Source: Lachnospiraceae bacterium (lineage in GTDB: Bacteria; Bacillota; Clostridia; Lachnospirales; Lachnospiraceae). From it: a stretch of 64,000 nt of DNA. Numbering within the stretch: the first letter of the stretch is position 1; every line of letters begins with the position of its first letter. The stretch is taken from NCBI GenBank assembly GCA_022845955.1, contig AP025576.1, positions 558,001 through 622,000 of the forward strand. The letters are read 5' to 3'. Positions 1 through 11,204 of this stretch are shown here, piece by piece. The position numbers were made by a program, and so were the translations under genes. Below the pieces are notes generated by a model. That model did not search any database. It was not told the origin of the DNA and saw only the letters and a program-made list of their open reading frames with translations.

Positions 1-421
1 AGGCATTCACAGCGATATGGTGGGCGAAATCATCGATGCGGTGGCGGAAGCCATACAGGCGGATGAGGATCTGGAGATTTATACGAGCGGCACCAATAAT
101 ATCCTGAAATATCCGGAGCTTGCGGATAAGGAACTGGCAGGACAGCTTATTACCACTTTTGAAGAAAAACAGGCATTAAACCAAATCGTTCAGGAAACAC
201 TGGCTGATGAGAACAGTACGGGCATTCAGGTATATATCGGTAACGAAACACCGGTACAGACAATGAAGGACTGCAGCATAGTAACAGCCACCTACGAGCT
301 GGGCGAAGGAATGAAAGGAACCGTCGGCATCATCGGGCCCAAACGTATGGATTACGACAAGGTTGTGGGAATCCTGAAGAATCTGATGACACAGCTGGAT
401 ACGTTATATAAGAAAAAATAG
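1..421 (+). CDS. hrcA: Heat-inducible transcription repressor HrcA, C-terminal part (5' end outside window)
   Basis: The reading frame is open from the left edge, so only about the last 139 residues are visible and the start is outside the window. HrcA binds CIRCE operators and represses the groE and dnaK operons, with GroEL as its folding partner. The visible part matches the end of the HrcA effector domain: an IYTSGTNNIL stretch, a TGIQVYIGNE segment and a closing GTVGIIGPKRMDYDKVV block. The helix-turn-helix domain and any CIRCE element would lie upstream and cannot be seen. grpE follows in the same direction, so this is the first gene of a class I heat-shock operon. Confidence 0.93.
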   Translation, partial: GIHSDMVGEIIDAVAEAIQADEDLEIYTSGTNNILKYPELADKELAGQLITTFEEKQALNQIVQETLADENSTGIQVYIGNETPVQTMKDCSIVTATYELGEGMKGTVGIIGPKRMDYDKVVGILKNLMTQLDTLYKKK

Positions 422-422
422 A

Positions 423-446
423 TAACTGTGAACTACCGGACAGTTA
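423..446. repeat. Copy A of a dispersed 25-bp hairpin repeat
   Basis: TAACTGT (423-429) pairs with ACAGTTA (440-446), directly behind the hrcA stop codon and followed by an A-run. Related 24-25 nt hairpins occur at 19659-19685, 54316-54340 and 59599-59624. There is no T-run, so it is not a standard terminator. Confidence 0.5.
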
Positions 447-491
447 CAAAAATAGAAAGTGTCAGATACACAGAATGGAGTGAAGCAGAAG

Positions 492-1211
492 ATGGAAAAT
501 AAAGATAACCGGAACCTGGAGGAAGAGATGGATACTGCTTCTGAGGCGAAGGCAGGAGAAGAAACAGCACAGGGGGCTTGCAAAACAGCGGATGCCGATC
601 CGGCTGCGGACGCGGATAACGGCGTGGATTCTGCCGGAGAATGTGAAGCATGCAGCAGTGAGGAAGCGGACGGAGGGGAAGAAAGTTCCCCGGAAGATGA
701 TTCCGCACAGGATGACAGCCCGGCAGCTGAAAAAGAAGGCTTTTTTAAGAAAAAGAAAAAAGATAAAAAGGAAGAAGCTTTTAAGGCCAAAATTGATGAA
801 CTGGAAGACAGGGTAAAACGTCAGATGGCCGAATTTGAGAATTTCCGTAAGCGTACGGATAAAGAAAAGTCAGCAATGTTCGAAACCGGAGCAAAAAGCG
901 TGATTGAAAAAATCCTCCCGGTGGTCGACAACTTTGAAAGAGGTTTGGCGGCCGTACCCGAAGATGAGAAGGGATCCGCTTTCGTGGAAGGTATGAACAA
1001 GGTATATAAACAGCTGATGACCGAACTGGATAATATGGGGGTTAAGCCCATTGAAGCGGCCGGTCAGGAATTCGACCCTAATTTCCATAATGCGGTCATG
1101 CATGTGGAGGATGAGGCGTACGGTGAGAATATTGTGGCCGAGGAATTCCAGAAGGGTTATACCTATCACGATACTGTGGTAAGACACAGTATGGTTAAAG
1201 TGGCAAATTAA
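492..1211 (+). CDS. grpE: Nucleotide exchange factor GrpE
   Basis: GrpE releases ADP from DnaK. The N-terminal half is a low-complexity acidic region rich in Glu, Asp and Ala (residues about 1-90), then a lysine cluster. The conserved GrpE core begins near EFENFRKRTDKEK and continues through VDNFERGL and the C-terminal beta domain (GQEFDPNFHNAVMH, YTYHDTVVRHSMVKV). I prefer ATG 492, which has GGAG 11 bases upstream. A GTG at 459 would add 11 residues but has no clear ribosome site. The product would be about 239 residues, long for the family because of the acidic tail. It lies between hrcA and dnaK. Confidence 0.95.
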   Translation: MENKDNRNLEEEMDTASEAKAGEETAQGACKTADADPAADADNGVDSAGECEACSSEEADGGEESSPEDDSAQDDSPAAEKEGFFKKKKKDKKEEAFKAKIDELEDRVKRQMAEFENFRKRTDKEKSAMFETGAKSVIEKILPVVDNFERGLAAVPEDEKGSAFVEGMNKVYKQLMTELDNMGVKPIEAAGQEFDPNFHNAVMHVEDEAYGENIVAEEFQKGYTYHDTVVRHSMVKVAN

Positions 1212-1239
1212 GTATTTCAGGCGCAGCCTGATGAAATAG

Positions 1240-3144
<1,905 letters not shown>

Positions 3145-3156
3145 GCTTAAAAAATA

Positions 3157-3192
3157 CAACACTAGGGGGCACTGCAGTGTCCCTTAGTGTTG
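3157..3192 (+). other. Strong intergenic hairpin between dnaK and dnaJ
   Basis: Arms 3157-3174 and 3175-3192 are complementary over all 18 positions, allowing two G-U pairs, around a central CTGCAG. No T-run follows, so it looks like an mRNA stability or processing hairpin within the operon and not an intrinsic terminator. Function is inferred only. Confidence 0.6.
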
Positions 3193-3245
3193 CGTTCAGA
3201 TAATAGTGATTCTGCTGTGTTGAGGCAGAACCAAGGGAGGCAATT

Positions 3246-4421
3246 ATGGCGGAACAAAAGAGAGATTATTATGAGGTCTTAGGCATTGAGAAAAATGCCG
3301 ATGACGCAGCCATTAAAAAAGCATACAGAGTCCTCGCCAAAAAATACCATCCTGATATGAATCCGGGAGATGCGGAGGCTGAAAAGAAGTTTAAGGAAGC
3401 ATCAGAGGCATATGCGGTGCTGAGTGATCCTGAAAAAAGGAGACAGTATGACCAGTTCGGCCATGCGGCCTTTGACGGGGGTGCCGGTGGCGGCGGCTTC
3501 GGCGGCTTTGATTTTAACAGTGCAGACTTCGGCGATATTTTCGGTGATATCTTTGGCGATTTCTTTGGCGGCGGTTCGCGCAGAAGCGGCAGGGCCAGCA
3601 ATGCCCCCATGAAAGGGGCTAATTTACGTACCAGTGTCCATATAACCTTTGAAGAGGCGGTATTCGGCACTGCCAAGACCATTGAGCTAAATGTAAAAGA
3701 AGAATGTAAGACCTGTCACGGAACAGGAGCGAAGCCGGGAACGCAGCCTATTACCTGTCCCAAGTGCGGCGGTAAAGGCCAGGTGGTATTTACCCAGCAG
3801 TCCTTCTTCGGGACGGTGCGTAACGTTCAGACCTGTCCGGACTGTAATGGTACCGGCAAGGTGATAAAAGAAAAATGTACGGATTGCCATGGAAGCGGCT
3901 ATGTCCCCATGAAAAAGCGCTTTGAAGTGGATATTCCCGCAGGAATTGACAATGGCCAGTGCAAGCGGCTCGCAGGCATGGGAGAACCCGGCGTAAACGG
4001 CGGACCCAGAGGTGATGTGCTTGTGGAAGTGATTGTAGGCCGTCATCCCATTTTCCAGCGTCAGGATTATAATATCTATTCCACGGTACCTGTATCCTTT
4101 GCCGTAGCTGCGCTGGGCGGTGAAGTTGTCATCGATACGGTGGACGGAAAGGTGATTTATGATGTGAAGCCTGCGACGCAGACGGATACCAAGATCCGGC
4201 TGAAAGGCAAGGGCGTGCCCAACCTCCGCAACAAAGAGGTGAGAGGCGATCATTATGTAACCCTTGTGGTCCAGGTGCCTGATAAGCTTTCCGGCGAAGC
4301 GAAGGAGCTGCTGAAGAAATTCGACGAGGCGTCCGGTGACAGCCTGAATGCGGCAAAGAAGATGGGCGAAAATGGTGCCCCGGAAGGGAAAGAAAAAAAG
4401 AAAAAAGGATTCTGGAAGTAG
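3246..4421 (+). CDS. dnaJ: Chaperone protein DnaJ (Hsp40, type I)
   Basis: Co-chaperone that stimulates DnaK ATPase and delivers substrates. Domain order is complete for a type I protein of 391 residues: J domain with the HPD tripeptide ([11 protein letters not shown]), Gly/Phe-rich region (about 75-115), then four CxxCxGxG zinc-binding repeats ([32 protein letters not shown]) and the C-terminal substrate domain. It ends in a lysine-rich tail. GGGAGG lies 6-7 bases before ATG 3246. A strong terminator follows at 4447, ending the heat-shock operon. Confidence 0.98.
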   Translation: MAEQKRDYYEVLGIEKNADDAAIKKAYRVLAKKYHPDMNPGDAEAEKKFKEASEAYAVLSDPEKRRQYDQFGHAAFDGGAGGGGFGGFDFNSADFGDIFGDIFGDFFGGGSRRSGRASNAPMKGANLRTSVHITFEEAVFGTAKTIELNVKEECKTCHGTGAKPGTQPITCPKCGGKGQVVFTQQSFFGTVRNVQTCPDCNGTGKVIKEKCTDCHGSGYVPMKKRFEVDIPAGIDNGQCKRLAGMGEPGVNGGPRGDVLVEVIVGRHPIFQRQDYNIYSTVPVSFAVAALGGEVVIDTVDGKVIYDVKPATQTDTKIRLKGKGVPNLRNKEVRGDHYVTLVVQVPDKLSGEAKELLKKFDEASGDSLNAAKKMGENGAPEGKEKKKKGFWK

Positions 4422-4446
4422 GAAATATATGTATCCGGATTATTGA

Positions 4447-4503
4447 CGGTCGGCACAGGCGGTGTCCCTTTCAGGGAAGCACAGCCTGTGCCGGCCGTTT
4501 TTT
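4447..4503 (+). terminator. Intrinsic terminator after dnaJ
   Basis: 14-bp stem (4447-4460 with 4484-4497, one G-U pair), 23-nt loop, then six T residues (4498-4503). It ends the hrcA-grpE-dnaK-dnaJ operon. It sits next to the convergent stop codon of the minus-strand transporter. Confidence 0.9.
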
Positions 4504-5670
4504 CTATACTTCTGTTTTAATTTTCAGCTTTTCCGCCGTTATAGCCATAAGGATAACGAACAGGAGAAGGAAAACGGGGAACAGACGCACATTCCCATAT
4601 TGGGCGATAAGCCCGAACAGAGGAGGCATGAACGTGCTCCCCACATAAGCGCAGGCCATCTGGATTCCCATGATGGCCTGGGAATTGTTCCGGCCGAAGT
4701 TAGCGGGGGTGGCATGGAGCAGGCTGGGATATATAGGGGCGCAGCCCAGGCCAATGAGAAAATAGCCTCCGCATATAGCCGGAGATCCGAAAGGCAGACA
4801 GAGAACAAGAATACCGGCCAGAGCTATTGCCTGGCCCAGACGTACCATATTCCTGTCGGATACTTTCATGGAAAGAAAACCGCTGACAAGACGGCCGAAG
4901 GTGATCCCGAAATAGAACAGGGAAGTCCATTGGGCAGCTTTTTCCGCAGGGATTCCTCTGGCAAGTACGAAATAGCTGCTTCCCCACAGCCCTGCCGAGG
5001 CTTCCAGGGCACAATAGCCGAAGAAGCAGAGCAGGGCCGGCTTGGCACCGGGAAGCTTTACTACCTGGGAAAAAGAAAGGGAGGAATTCTGTGTTTCCTG
5101 TTCCGTCGGATCGGTCCCGTTCTGCTGTTTTTTCCACAAAGGAAGTGAAAGAAAAAGAAACAGAGTGAGAGTGATCTGGATCAGGGCAATAATCAGGTAG
5201 CCGCTGTGCCAGCTGTTTCCCCGGTTCAGGAAGAGTGACATGATAAAAGGGCCGGCGGTTGCCCCGATTCCCCAGAAGCAGTGGAGCCAGCTCATATGAT
5301 GTGCCTTATAATGAAGAGCCACAAAGTTATTCAGGGCGGCATCCACACTTCCCGCCCCCAGGCCGTAGGGAACGGCAAGAAGGCAGAGAAGCCAGGCGGA
5401 ATGGGACGCGGAGAAGCCGAGCAGGGCGGCCGCCGTCATAAATACACTGACGGCGGTGACAAGGCCGGTCCCCAGGCGCCGTATAATTTTTTCACTGAAA
5501 AAGCTGGAAATAATGGTGCCGCCTGCAATGATCATGGAAATGACACCGGCAAACGAAACCGGGACCTGAAGCTCCCCATACATAACGGGCCAGGCGGAGC
5601 CAAGCAGAGAATCCGGCAGCCCCAGGCTGATAAAGGATATGTAAATAATTAGCAGCAATAAAGTCATCAT
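4504..5670 (-). CDS. MFS transporter
   Basis: Integral membrane protein of 388 residues with about 12 hydrophobic segments, typical of the major facilitator superfamily. The pattern SLGLPDSLLGSAWPVM near the N terminus and the PYGLGAGSVDAALNNFVA stretch resemble the FucP/NNP-like sugar or nucleoside branch of MFS carriers. The substrate cannot be told from sequence. The start at 5670 has AAGGA about 8 bases upstream; a second ATG follows immediately. It is transcribed alone on the minus strand from a good promoter at 5721-5749, divergent from the Nudix gene and convergent with dnaJ. Confidence 0.85.
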   Translation of the reverse strand: MMTLLLLIIYISFISLGLPDSLLGSAWPVMYGELQVPVSFAGVISMIIAGGTIISSFFSEKIIRRLGTGLVTAVSVFMTAAALLGFSASHSAWLLCLLAVPYGLGAGSVDAALNNFVALHYKAHHMSWLHCFWGIGATAGPFIMSLFLNRGNSWHSGYLIIALIQITLTLFLFLSLPLWKKQQNGTDPTEQETQNSSLSFSQVVKLPGAKPALLCFFGYCALEASAGLWGSSYFVLARGIPAEKAAQWTSLFYFGITFGRLVSGFLSMKVSDRNMVRLGQAIALAGILVLCLPFGSPAICGGYFLIGLGCAPIYPSLLHATPANFGRNNSQAIMGIQMACAYVGSTFMPPLFGLIAQYGNVRLFPVFLLLFVILMAITAEKLKIKTEV

Positions 5671-5720
5671 GACGTTTTTCCTTTCAAGACTGTATTCATA
5701 CTTAATAAATATACTTAATT

Positions 5721-5749
5721 AAGATATGCCTCTTGATTATAAAAGACAA
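5721..5749 (-). promoter_or_regulatory. Probable sigma-A promoter of the MFS transporter gene
   Basis: On the minus strand, TTGTCT (5749-5744), a 17-bp spacer and TATCTT (5726-5721). Predicted start of transcription is about 45 bases before the coding start. The palindrome CTTAATTAAG lies beside the -10 and could be an operator. Confidence 0.5.
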
Positions 5750-5818
5750 GGTATCTGGTGTCAAGAGAAGTGCTGTGTTAAAATAAAGAAAATGTGTACG
5801 GCAGAGTGGAGGAAAGGT

Positions 5819-6436
5819 ATGGAATTAGTGGATAAAAACGGCCTTACGGAGGCGGAGTTTCTTAAGGATTACCGGCCCCGTGAATATGAACGTCCGTCCG
5901 TAACCGTGGACATGCTGATTTTCGCTGTGGATAACCGGGGTGAAAATGTCAGGCTCCTGTTGATAAAACGGAAAAACCACCCCTTTCTGGGGTGCTGGGC
6001 GCTGCCCGGAGGATTTGTGGAGATGGGGGAGTCCCTTCGGGAGGCCGCAGCGCGGGAGCTGGAAGAGGAAACCGCAGTTAAGGGAATGTATCTGGAGCAG
6101 CTGTATACCTTCGGGGAGGTCGAACGGGATCCCCGTACCCGGATCATTTCTGTAGCGTATATGGCTGTGGTGGATGGGAACGGCCTGAAGATACAGGCCG
6201 GGGATGATGCGGCCCGGGCCGCCTGGTTCCGGGTTTGGAAGGAAACGGATGAGGATGGGGAACGGATTAGCCTGGAATCGGACGAAGCGGGTGTCTGTTT
6301 TTCTTATCATGTGGAGAAACATGAAAGGCAGGAGTACCAATGCAGGCCTTTATTTGATACGGCTGCAGAGAGGGGGCTGGCGTTTGACCATGCGGAAGCG
6401 GTACGTATGGGATTGGACAGGCTCTTTTCCATGTAA
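5819..6436 (+). CDS. Nudix hydrolase (ADP-ribose pyrophosphatase-like)
   Basis: The protein (205 residues) carries a full Nudix box, [21 protein letters not shown], with the REx2EE core that binds metal and catalyses hydrolysis of nucleoside diphosphates linked to another group. The preceding [10 protein letters not shown] and [20 protein letters not shown] sequence is typical of the YjhB/ADP-ribose branch. ATG 5819 was chosen because GGAGG sits about 6 bases upstream; an ORF start at 5726 has no ribosome site. The substrate is inferred by family. It appears to be a single-gene unit. Confidence 0.85.
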   Translation: MELVDKNGLTEAEFLKDYRPREYERPSVTVDMLIFAVDNRGENVRLLLIKRKNHPFLGCWALPGGFVEMGESLREAAARELEEETAVKGMYLEQLYTFGEVERDPRTRIISVAYMAVVDGNGLKIQAGDDAARAAWFRVWKETDEDGERISLESDEAGVCFSYHVEKHERQEYQCRPLFDTAAERGLAFDHAEAVRMGLDRLFSM

Positions 6437-6477
6437 CAGGAACCGGGGGGAAACCGGGGGGAAATTCCCCAAAATCC

Positions 6478-6506
6478 TTGTGGTTGGCTGTTCTTTGTGT
6501 TAAGAT
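6478..6506 (+). promoter_or_regulatory. Probable promoter of the prmA-rsmE unit
   Basis: TTGTGG (6478-6483), 17-bp spacer, TAAGAT (6501-6506), about 85 bases upstream of prmA. Confidence 0.45.
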
Positions 6507-6591
6507 AATTAACTGGTATGTAGTTAACGGGGCTTACCGGAGGAAGAGAAAGATCCGGAAACCAGGGAACCGTTGTTAGGAGCAGGGAAAG

Positions 6592-7581
6592 ATGAAGTGG
6601 AAGAAATTTAAAATAAAAACGGTAACGGATGCGGAAGATATTATTATAAGCACACTTTATGACATTGGCCTGGAGGGTGCGCAGATAGAAGACAAGGTGC
6701 CGCTAACCGCGGCGGAGAAGGAGCAGATGTTTGTGGATATCCTTCCGGAAGGTCCGGCAGACGACGGGATAGCCTGGCTCAGTTTTTTTGTGGAGGAAAC
6801 AGAGGACGGACGGCTTCAGGTGAATGGCGGGGATACGGATGAACAGGCCGTGATGGAGAGCGTGCAGAAGGAGCTGGACGGGCTGCGCGTGTTCTGTGAT
6901 ATCGGGGAAGGCAGCATTACGGTGGAGGAAACAGAGGATATTGACTGGATCAATAACTGGAAACAGTATTTCCACCAGTTTTATATAGATGATATCCTTG
7001 TCATTCCTTCCTGGGAAGAGGTGGAAAAGCAGGATGAGGGCAGAATGGTGCTTCATATCGATCCGGGAACGGCTTTCGGGACGGGAATGCATGAAACTAC
7101 CCAGCTCTGTATCCGGCAGCTTAAAAAGTATGTGACGCCGGATACGGCGCTTCTGGATGTGGGGACCGGCAGCGGGATTCTGGGAATCCTGGCCCTCATG
7201 TTCGGTGCACGAAACGTTGTGGGCACGGATCTGGATATCTGCGCCGTGGAAGCGGTGCGGGAAAATCTGGAATCCAACCATATCGATCCGGACAGGTTTG
7301 AGATGATGATAGGGAATATCATCACGGAAACGGAAATCCAGGACAGGGTGGGATACGGCTGTTATGATATTGTGGCGGCCAATATTCTGGCGGATGTGCT
7401 TGTAGCCCTTTCACCGGTCATCGTAAACCAGCTGAAGCCGGGCGGGATTTATATTACTTCAGGAATTATTGATGATAAGGAAAGCGTGGTAGTGGAAGCG
7501 GTGAAGGCGGCAGGGCTGGAAGTGCTGGAGGTAACCTGTCAGGGTGAATGGGTGGGAGTGACCGCCAGAAAGCCCCTGTGA
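6592..7581 (+). CDS. prmA: Ribosomal protein L11 methyltransferase PrmA
   Basis: SAM-dependent enzyme that trimethylates ribosomal protein L11. The N-terminal substrate-recognition domain (about 1-120) includes the linker motif DIDWINNWKQYFHQF. The Rossmann methyltransferase domain has HIDPGTAFGTGMHETTQLC and the SAM-binding motif LLDVGTGSGILGI, then NILADVLVAL as the catalytic-pocket motif. At 329 residues it is slightly longer than usual. rsmE starts 20 bases downstream, so the two rRNA/r-protein methyltransferase genes form an operon, an arrangement common in Firmicutes. Confidence 0.96.
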   Translation: MKWKKFKIKTVTDAEDIIISTLYDIGLEGAQIEDKVPLTAAEKEQMFVDILPEGPADDGIAWLSFFVEETEDGRLQVNGGDTDEQAVMESVQKELDGLRVFCDIGEGSITVEETEDIDWINNWKQYFHQFYIDDILVIPSWEEVEKQDEGRMVLHIDPGTAFGTGMHETTQLCIRQLKKYVTPDTALLDVGTGSGILGILALMFGARNVVGTDLDICAVEAVRENLESNHIDPDRFEMMIGNIITETEIQDRVGYGCYDIVAANILADVLVALSPVIVNQLKPGGIYITSGIIDDKESVVVEAVKAAGLEVLEVTCQGEWVGVTARKPL

Positions 7582-7600
7582 CAGGAGAAACGGATAGAGG

Positions 7601-8380
7601 ATGTATCAGTTTTTTGTGGAACCCGGGCAAATACAGGGAAAAAGAGTCACGATTACCGGGAGTGACGTAAATCATATAAAGAATGTGCTTCGTATGCGTA
7701 TCGGGGAAGAAATCGCAGTCAGCAACGGGAAAGACGGCCTGGAGTACCGGTTTGGGATTGATGAAATCCTGGAGGATGAAGTGATCGGTACGCTGCGGTT
7801 TGTAAAAGAGGACGGACTGGAGCTTCCCTCCAGGATTTACCTGTTCCAGTGTCTGCCCAAGGCGGATAAAATGGAACTGGTGATCCAGAAAGCGGTGGAA
7901 CTGGGAGCCTATGCGGTAATTCCGGTAGCGGCCAAGCGCTGTGTGGTGAAGCTGGATGCCAAAAAAGAAAAGAACAAGCTTGCCAGATGGCAGGGGATCT
8001 CAGAGGCGGCGGCCAAGCAAAGCAAACGCCGGATCGTGCCGGAGGTCATGCCGGTTATGACAATGGGGGAAGCGCTGCAGTTTGCGGCAGATATGGATGT
8101 GAAGCTTTTTCCCTATGAGCTGGCAGAAGGAATGGCTAAGACAAAGGAGCTTATCGGAACTATCCGTCCCGGGCAGTCGGTGGCCGTTTTTATCGGACCG
8201 GAGGGCGGTTTTGAGGACAGCGAGGTGGAAGCAGCTTCTGCCTGCGGGTTTGTGCCTGTGACGCTGGGGAGGCGTATTCTCCGTACGGAAACAGCCGGAT
8301 TTACGGTGCTTTCCTGGATTATGTACCAACTGGAAGGGGAAGGGCCTGAGGGTTCCCAATTAGGGCAGTCAGACATATAA
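7601..8380 (+). CDS. rsmE: 16S rRNA (uracil-1498-N3)-methyltransferase RsmE
   Basis: SPOUT-class (trefoil-knot) methyltransferase acting on 16S rRNA U1498. The N-terminal PUA-like domain includes GSDVNHIKNVLRMRIGEEI. The SPOUT domain has LPKADKMELVIQKAVELGA, then the knot motifs FIGPEGGFEDSEV and LGRRILRTETA. The length of 259 residues is normal. The start is close behind prmA with AGGAG about 13 bases away. Confidence 0.96.
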   Translation: MYQFFVEPGQIQGKRVTITGSDVNHIKNVLRMRIGEEIAVSNGKDGLEYRFGIDEILEDEVIGTLRFVKEDGLELPSRIYLFQCLPKADKMELVIQKAVELGAYAVIPVAAKRCVVKLDAKKEKNKLARWQGISEAAAKQSKRRIVPEVMPVMTMGEALQFAADMDVKLFPYELAEGMAKTKELIGTIRPGQSVAVFIGPEGGFEDSEVEAASACGFVPVTLGRRILRTETAGFTVLSWIMYQLEGEGPEGSQLGQSDI

Positions 8381-8460
8381 TAAGGTAGGCGGATTCCGAA
8401 ACAGGAGTCCGCGCTTCATTCCTGCGGGCAAAATCAAATACAGAAAGTTGGGAAAAAATT

Positions 8461-9621
8461 ATGGAATGCTATCTGGATAATTCCGCTACCACGCAGTGCT
8501 TTGACAGTGTGGCGGCTATCATGACCAGGGTCATGTGTCAGGACTATGGCAATCCATCCAGTATGCACATGAAAGGAGTGCAGGCAGAGCAGTATCTGCG
8601 CTATGCCAAAGATGTGATTGCAAGAACACTGAAGGTAAATGAAAAGGAGATCTTTTTTACTTCAGGGGGAACGGAGTCTGATAATCTTGCCCTCATCGGA
8701 TGTGCTTTTGCAAACTGCCGGGCCGGAAGGCACCTGATCACCACATCTATTGAACACCCTGCCATTCTGCAGACCATGCAGTATCTGGAGGGACAGGGTT
8801 TTGAAGTAACTTATCTGCCGGTGGACGGCTTTGGACGGATTCGGCTTGAGGATTTACAGTATGCCATGAGACCGGATACAATCCTGGTATCGATTATGCA
8901 TACGAACAACGAAATCGGCTCCCTGCAGCCTGTTGCGGAAGCGGGGATGCTGATTAAGCGGATGAATCCCGGAACCCTGTTCCATGTGGATGCGGTTCAG
9001 GGATTCGGAAAGTTCAGGATCCTGCCGAAAAAAATGGGAATTGACCTGCTGTCGGTAAGCGGTCATAAGATTCATGGTCCCAAGGGTGTCGGTTTCCTTT
9101 ATATCAGTGAAAAGGTGAAGATACAGCCGATTATTTTCGGGGGAGGCCAGCAGAGAGGGATGCGTTCCGGTACGGAAAATGTACCGGGAATAGCAGGGAT
9201 TGCAAAGGCCACGGAAGAGATGTATGCCAATCTGGAAGGCGATGTGAACCGGCTGTATGCGCTGAAGGAGATGTTCATAGAAGGCGTGACGCAGCTGGAT
9301 GGGGTACGGGTGAACGGCCTGACCGGACGGGACAGTGCCCCCCATGTAATCAGTGTTTCCTTCCTGGGGATCCGGAGTGAGGTTTTACTGCATGCGCTGG
9401 AGGAACGGGGGATCTATGTCTCTTCCGGAAGTGCCTGTTCTTCCAATAAGCCGGGGACAGCTGCATCGGCAACCCTGAGGGCTATCGGGCTGGATAAGGA
9501 GCTTATGGGATCCACGCTTCGTTTCAGCCTGTCGGTATTTACTACGGAAGAGGAAATCCAATATACGTTGAACGCGCTGTATGAGATTGTACCCATGCTG
9601 CGCAGATTTACAAGAAGGTAG
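8461..9621 (+). CDS. Cysteine desulfurase (IscS/NifS class V aminotransferase), ThiI partner
   Basis: PLP enzyme that takes sulfur from cysteine. The PLP lysine is K203 in SGHKIHGPKGVGF, and the persulfide-forming cysteine is C326 in SSGSACSSNK. It starts with YLDNSATTQCFDSV, and contains the TNNEIGSLQPV and HVDAVQGFGK motifs. The length is 386 residues. Because thiI follows, this desulfurase probably supplies sulfur for tRNA 4-thiouridine and not for general Fe-S assembly; that role is inferred from context, as for Bacillus NifZ. The ribosome site before ATG 8461 is weak. Confidence 0.93.
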   Translation: MECYLDNSATTQCFDSVAAIMTRVMCQDYGNPSSMHMKGVQAEQYLRYAKDVIARTLKVNEKEIFFTSGGTESDNLALIGCAFANCRAGRHLITTSIEHPAILQTMQYLEGQGFEVTYLPVDGFGRIRLEDLQYAMRPDTILVSIMHTNNEIGSLQPVAEAGMLIKRMNPGTLFHVDAVQGFGKFRILPKKMGIDLLSVSGHKIHGPKGVGFLYISEKVKIQPIIFGGGQQRGMRSGTENVPGIAGIAKATEEMYANLEGDVNRLYALKEMFIEGVTQLDGVRVNGLTGRDSAPHVISVSFLGIRSEVLLHALEERGIYVSSGSACSSNKPGTAASATLRAIGLDKELMGSTLRFSLSVFTTEEEIQYTLNALYEIVPMLRRFTRR

Positions 9622-9653
9622 GACCGGTATCCGGCCGTACAGGACGGAGAAAA

Positions 9654-9678
9654 GCACTGCGTTGTACCAACGCAGTGC
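9654..9678 (+). other. Perfect 10-bp hairpin between the desulfurase gene and thiI
   Basis: GCACTGCGTT (9654-9663) pairs fully with AACGCAGTGC (9669-9678) around a 5-nt loop. No T-run follows, so it is more likely an mRNA structure than a terminator. Confidence 0.5.
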
Positions 9679-9770
9679 AGATGCCGGCGGCAGCCGGTCT
9701 TTCGGAAGGGGAAAACCGGAGTTACAGTTCATATAGGTCTGCGCATTTACGGCGCAGTGGAGGATAAGAT

Positions 9771-10964
9771 ATGGTATTTAAGGCATTTCTGATAAAGTAT
9801 GCGGAAATTGGTGTAAAAGGTAAAAATAGAGGTATTTTTGAGGATGCCCTGGTGAGGCAGATCCGGTATGCCCTGAAGCGATGTGAAGGGCAGTTTGCTG
9901 TGCATCGTACCAGGGGCAGGATCTATGTGGACGTGCTGTCTGAAGAGTATGATTATGATGAGACAGTGGAGCATCTGAAGAAGGTTTTCGGCATTGCGGA
10001 TATCTGCCCGATGGTGCAGGTGGAGGATGAAGGGTTTGATAAGCTGTGCGGGACCCTGGTGCAGTATATGGATGAGGTTTATGCGGACAAGCATCTGACC
10101 TTTAAGGTGAATGCAAGAAGGGCGCGGAAGAATTACCCGCTGGATTCCATGACGATAAACGGCCAGGTGGGCGGTGTGCTTTTGGATGCATTTCCGGAAA
10201 TGAAGGTGGATGTGCATAAGCCGGATGTCATGCTTCATATAGAAATCAGGGAAAAAATTTATATATATTCCATAGAAATCCCGGGGCCGGGCGGTATGCC
10301 GGTGGGTACAAACGGGAAGGGGATGCTGCTGCTGTCGGGAGGGATTGATTCGCCGGTGGCAGGATATATGATCGCCAAAAGAGGGGTAAAGATCGATGCG
10401 GTTTATTTCCATGCTCCGCCGTATACCAGTGAGAGGGCGAAGCAGAAGGTGGTGGATCTGGCGAAGCAGGTAGCGAAGTACAGCGGCCCGATTTATCTGC
10501 ATGTGGTGAATTTTACGGATATCCAGCTTCATATTTATGAGAAGTGTCCTCATGATGAGCTGACGATTCTTATGAGGCGGTATATGATGCGGATCGCGGA
10601 GAAGATCGCCGGAGATACGGAGTGTCTGGGCCTGATTACGGGTGAAAGCATCGGACAGGTGGCGTCTCAGACGATGCAGTCCCTGGCGGCTACGGATGAT
10701 GCCTGCTCCATGCCGGTATACAGGCCGCTGATAGGGATGGATAAGCAGGAGATTATCGATATATCGGAGAAGATCGGGACGTATGAAACTTCGATACTGC
10801 CGTTTGAGGATTGCTGTACGATCTTTGTGGCAAAGCATCCGGTGACGAAGCCGAACCTGAATGTGATCCGGAAGCATGAGAAGTTTTTGGGAGAGAAGAT
10901 CGGGGAGCTGGTGGAGACGGCTTTGGAGACGAAGGAAATGATAGTTGTGGGGGCGGATGCGTAG
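9771..10964 (+). CDS. thiI: tRNA 4-thiouridine synthetase ThiI
   Basis: ThiI adenylates uridine 8 of tRNA and transfers sulfur from the desulfurase persulfide; it can also feed thiamine thiazole synthesis. The protein of 397 residues has an N-terminal ferredoxin-like domain, a THUMP RNA-binding domain (about 60-165) and a PP-loop adenylation domain with LLSGGIDSPVAGYM near residue 185. The C-terminal rhodanese domain found in E. coli ThiI is absent, as is normal in Gram-positive bacteria. FEDCCTIFVAKHP holds the likely conserved cysteine. It forms a pair with the upstream desulfurase gene. Confidence 0.96.
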   Translation: MVFKAFLIKYAEIGVKGKNRGIFEDALVRQIRYALKRCEGQFAVHRTRGRIYVDVLSEEYDYDETVEHLKKVFGIADICPMVQVEDEGFDKLCGTLVQYMDEVYADKHLTFKVNARRARKNYPLDSMTINGQVGGVLLDAFPEMKVDVHKPDVMLHIEIREKIYIYSIEIPGPGGMPVGTNGKGMLLLSGGIDSPVAGYMIAKRGVKIDAVYFHAPPYTSERAKQKVVDLAKQVAKYSGPIYLHVVNFTDIQLHIYEKCPHDELTILMRRYMMRIAEKIAGDTECLGLITGESIGQVASQTMQSLAATDDACSMPVYRPLIGMDKQEIIDISEKIGTYETSILPFEDCCTIFVAKHPVTKPNLNVIRKHEKFLGEKIGELVETALETKEMIVVGADA

Positions 10965-11039
10965 GGCGGCGCCTGTCACACACAGAGAAGAGAGGATGGG
11001 GGTACGGTAAGCCGCCCTGTGCAAAAAGAAAAATAAAAA

Positions 11040-11098
11040 CTGCCCGGAATGCAGATAATGGTAAATTTTTATCTGTATTCCGGTCAGCTTTCATTTTT
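11040..11098 (+). terminator. Intrinsic terminator after thiI
   Basis: A stem of 19 positions (11040-11058 with 11069-11087, one mismatch and one G-U pair) is followed by a T-rich tract up to 11099. It lies 75 bases behind thiI. Confidence 0.75.
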
Positions 11099-11204
11099 TC
11101 TTTGCACCCGGCAGCAATTATAAAAAAAGACAAGCCCCCTCCTAATTGCGCAGGTTCTTGCCCTTTTTTCCATCATTGTTTTACTGGAAAGTGGTGGAGG
11201 GTAA

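Noticed and set aside
4462..5148. 228-codon + strand open frame
   Set aside because: Antisense shadow of the MFS transporter, which has clear membrane segments and a promoter.
9747..11024. 425-codon open frame on the minus strand
   Set aside because: Antisense shadow of thiI with a His/Arg-rich meaningless translation.
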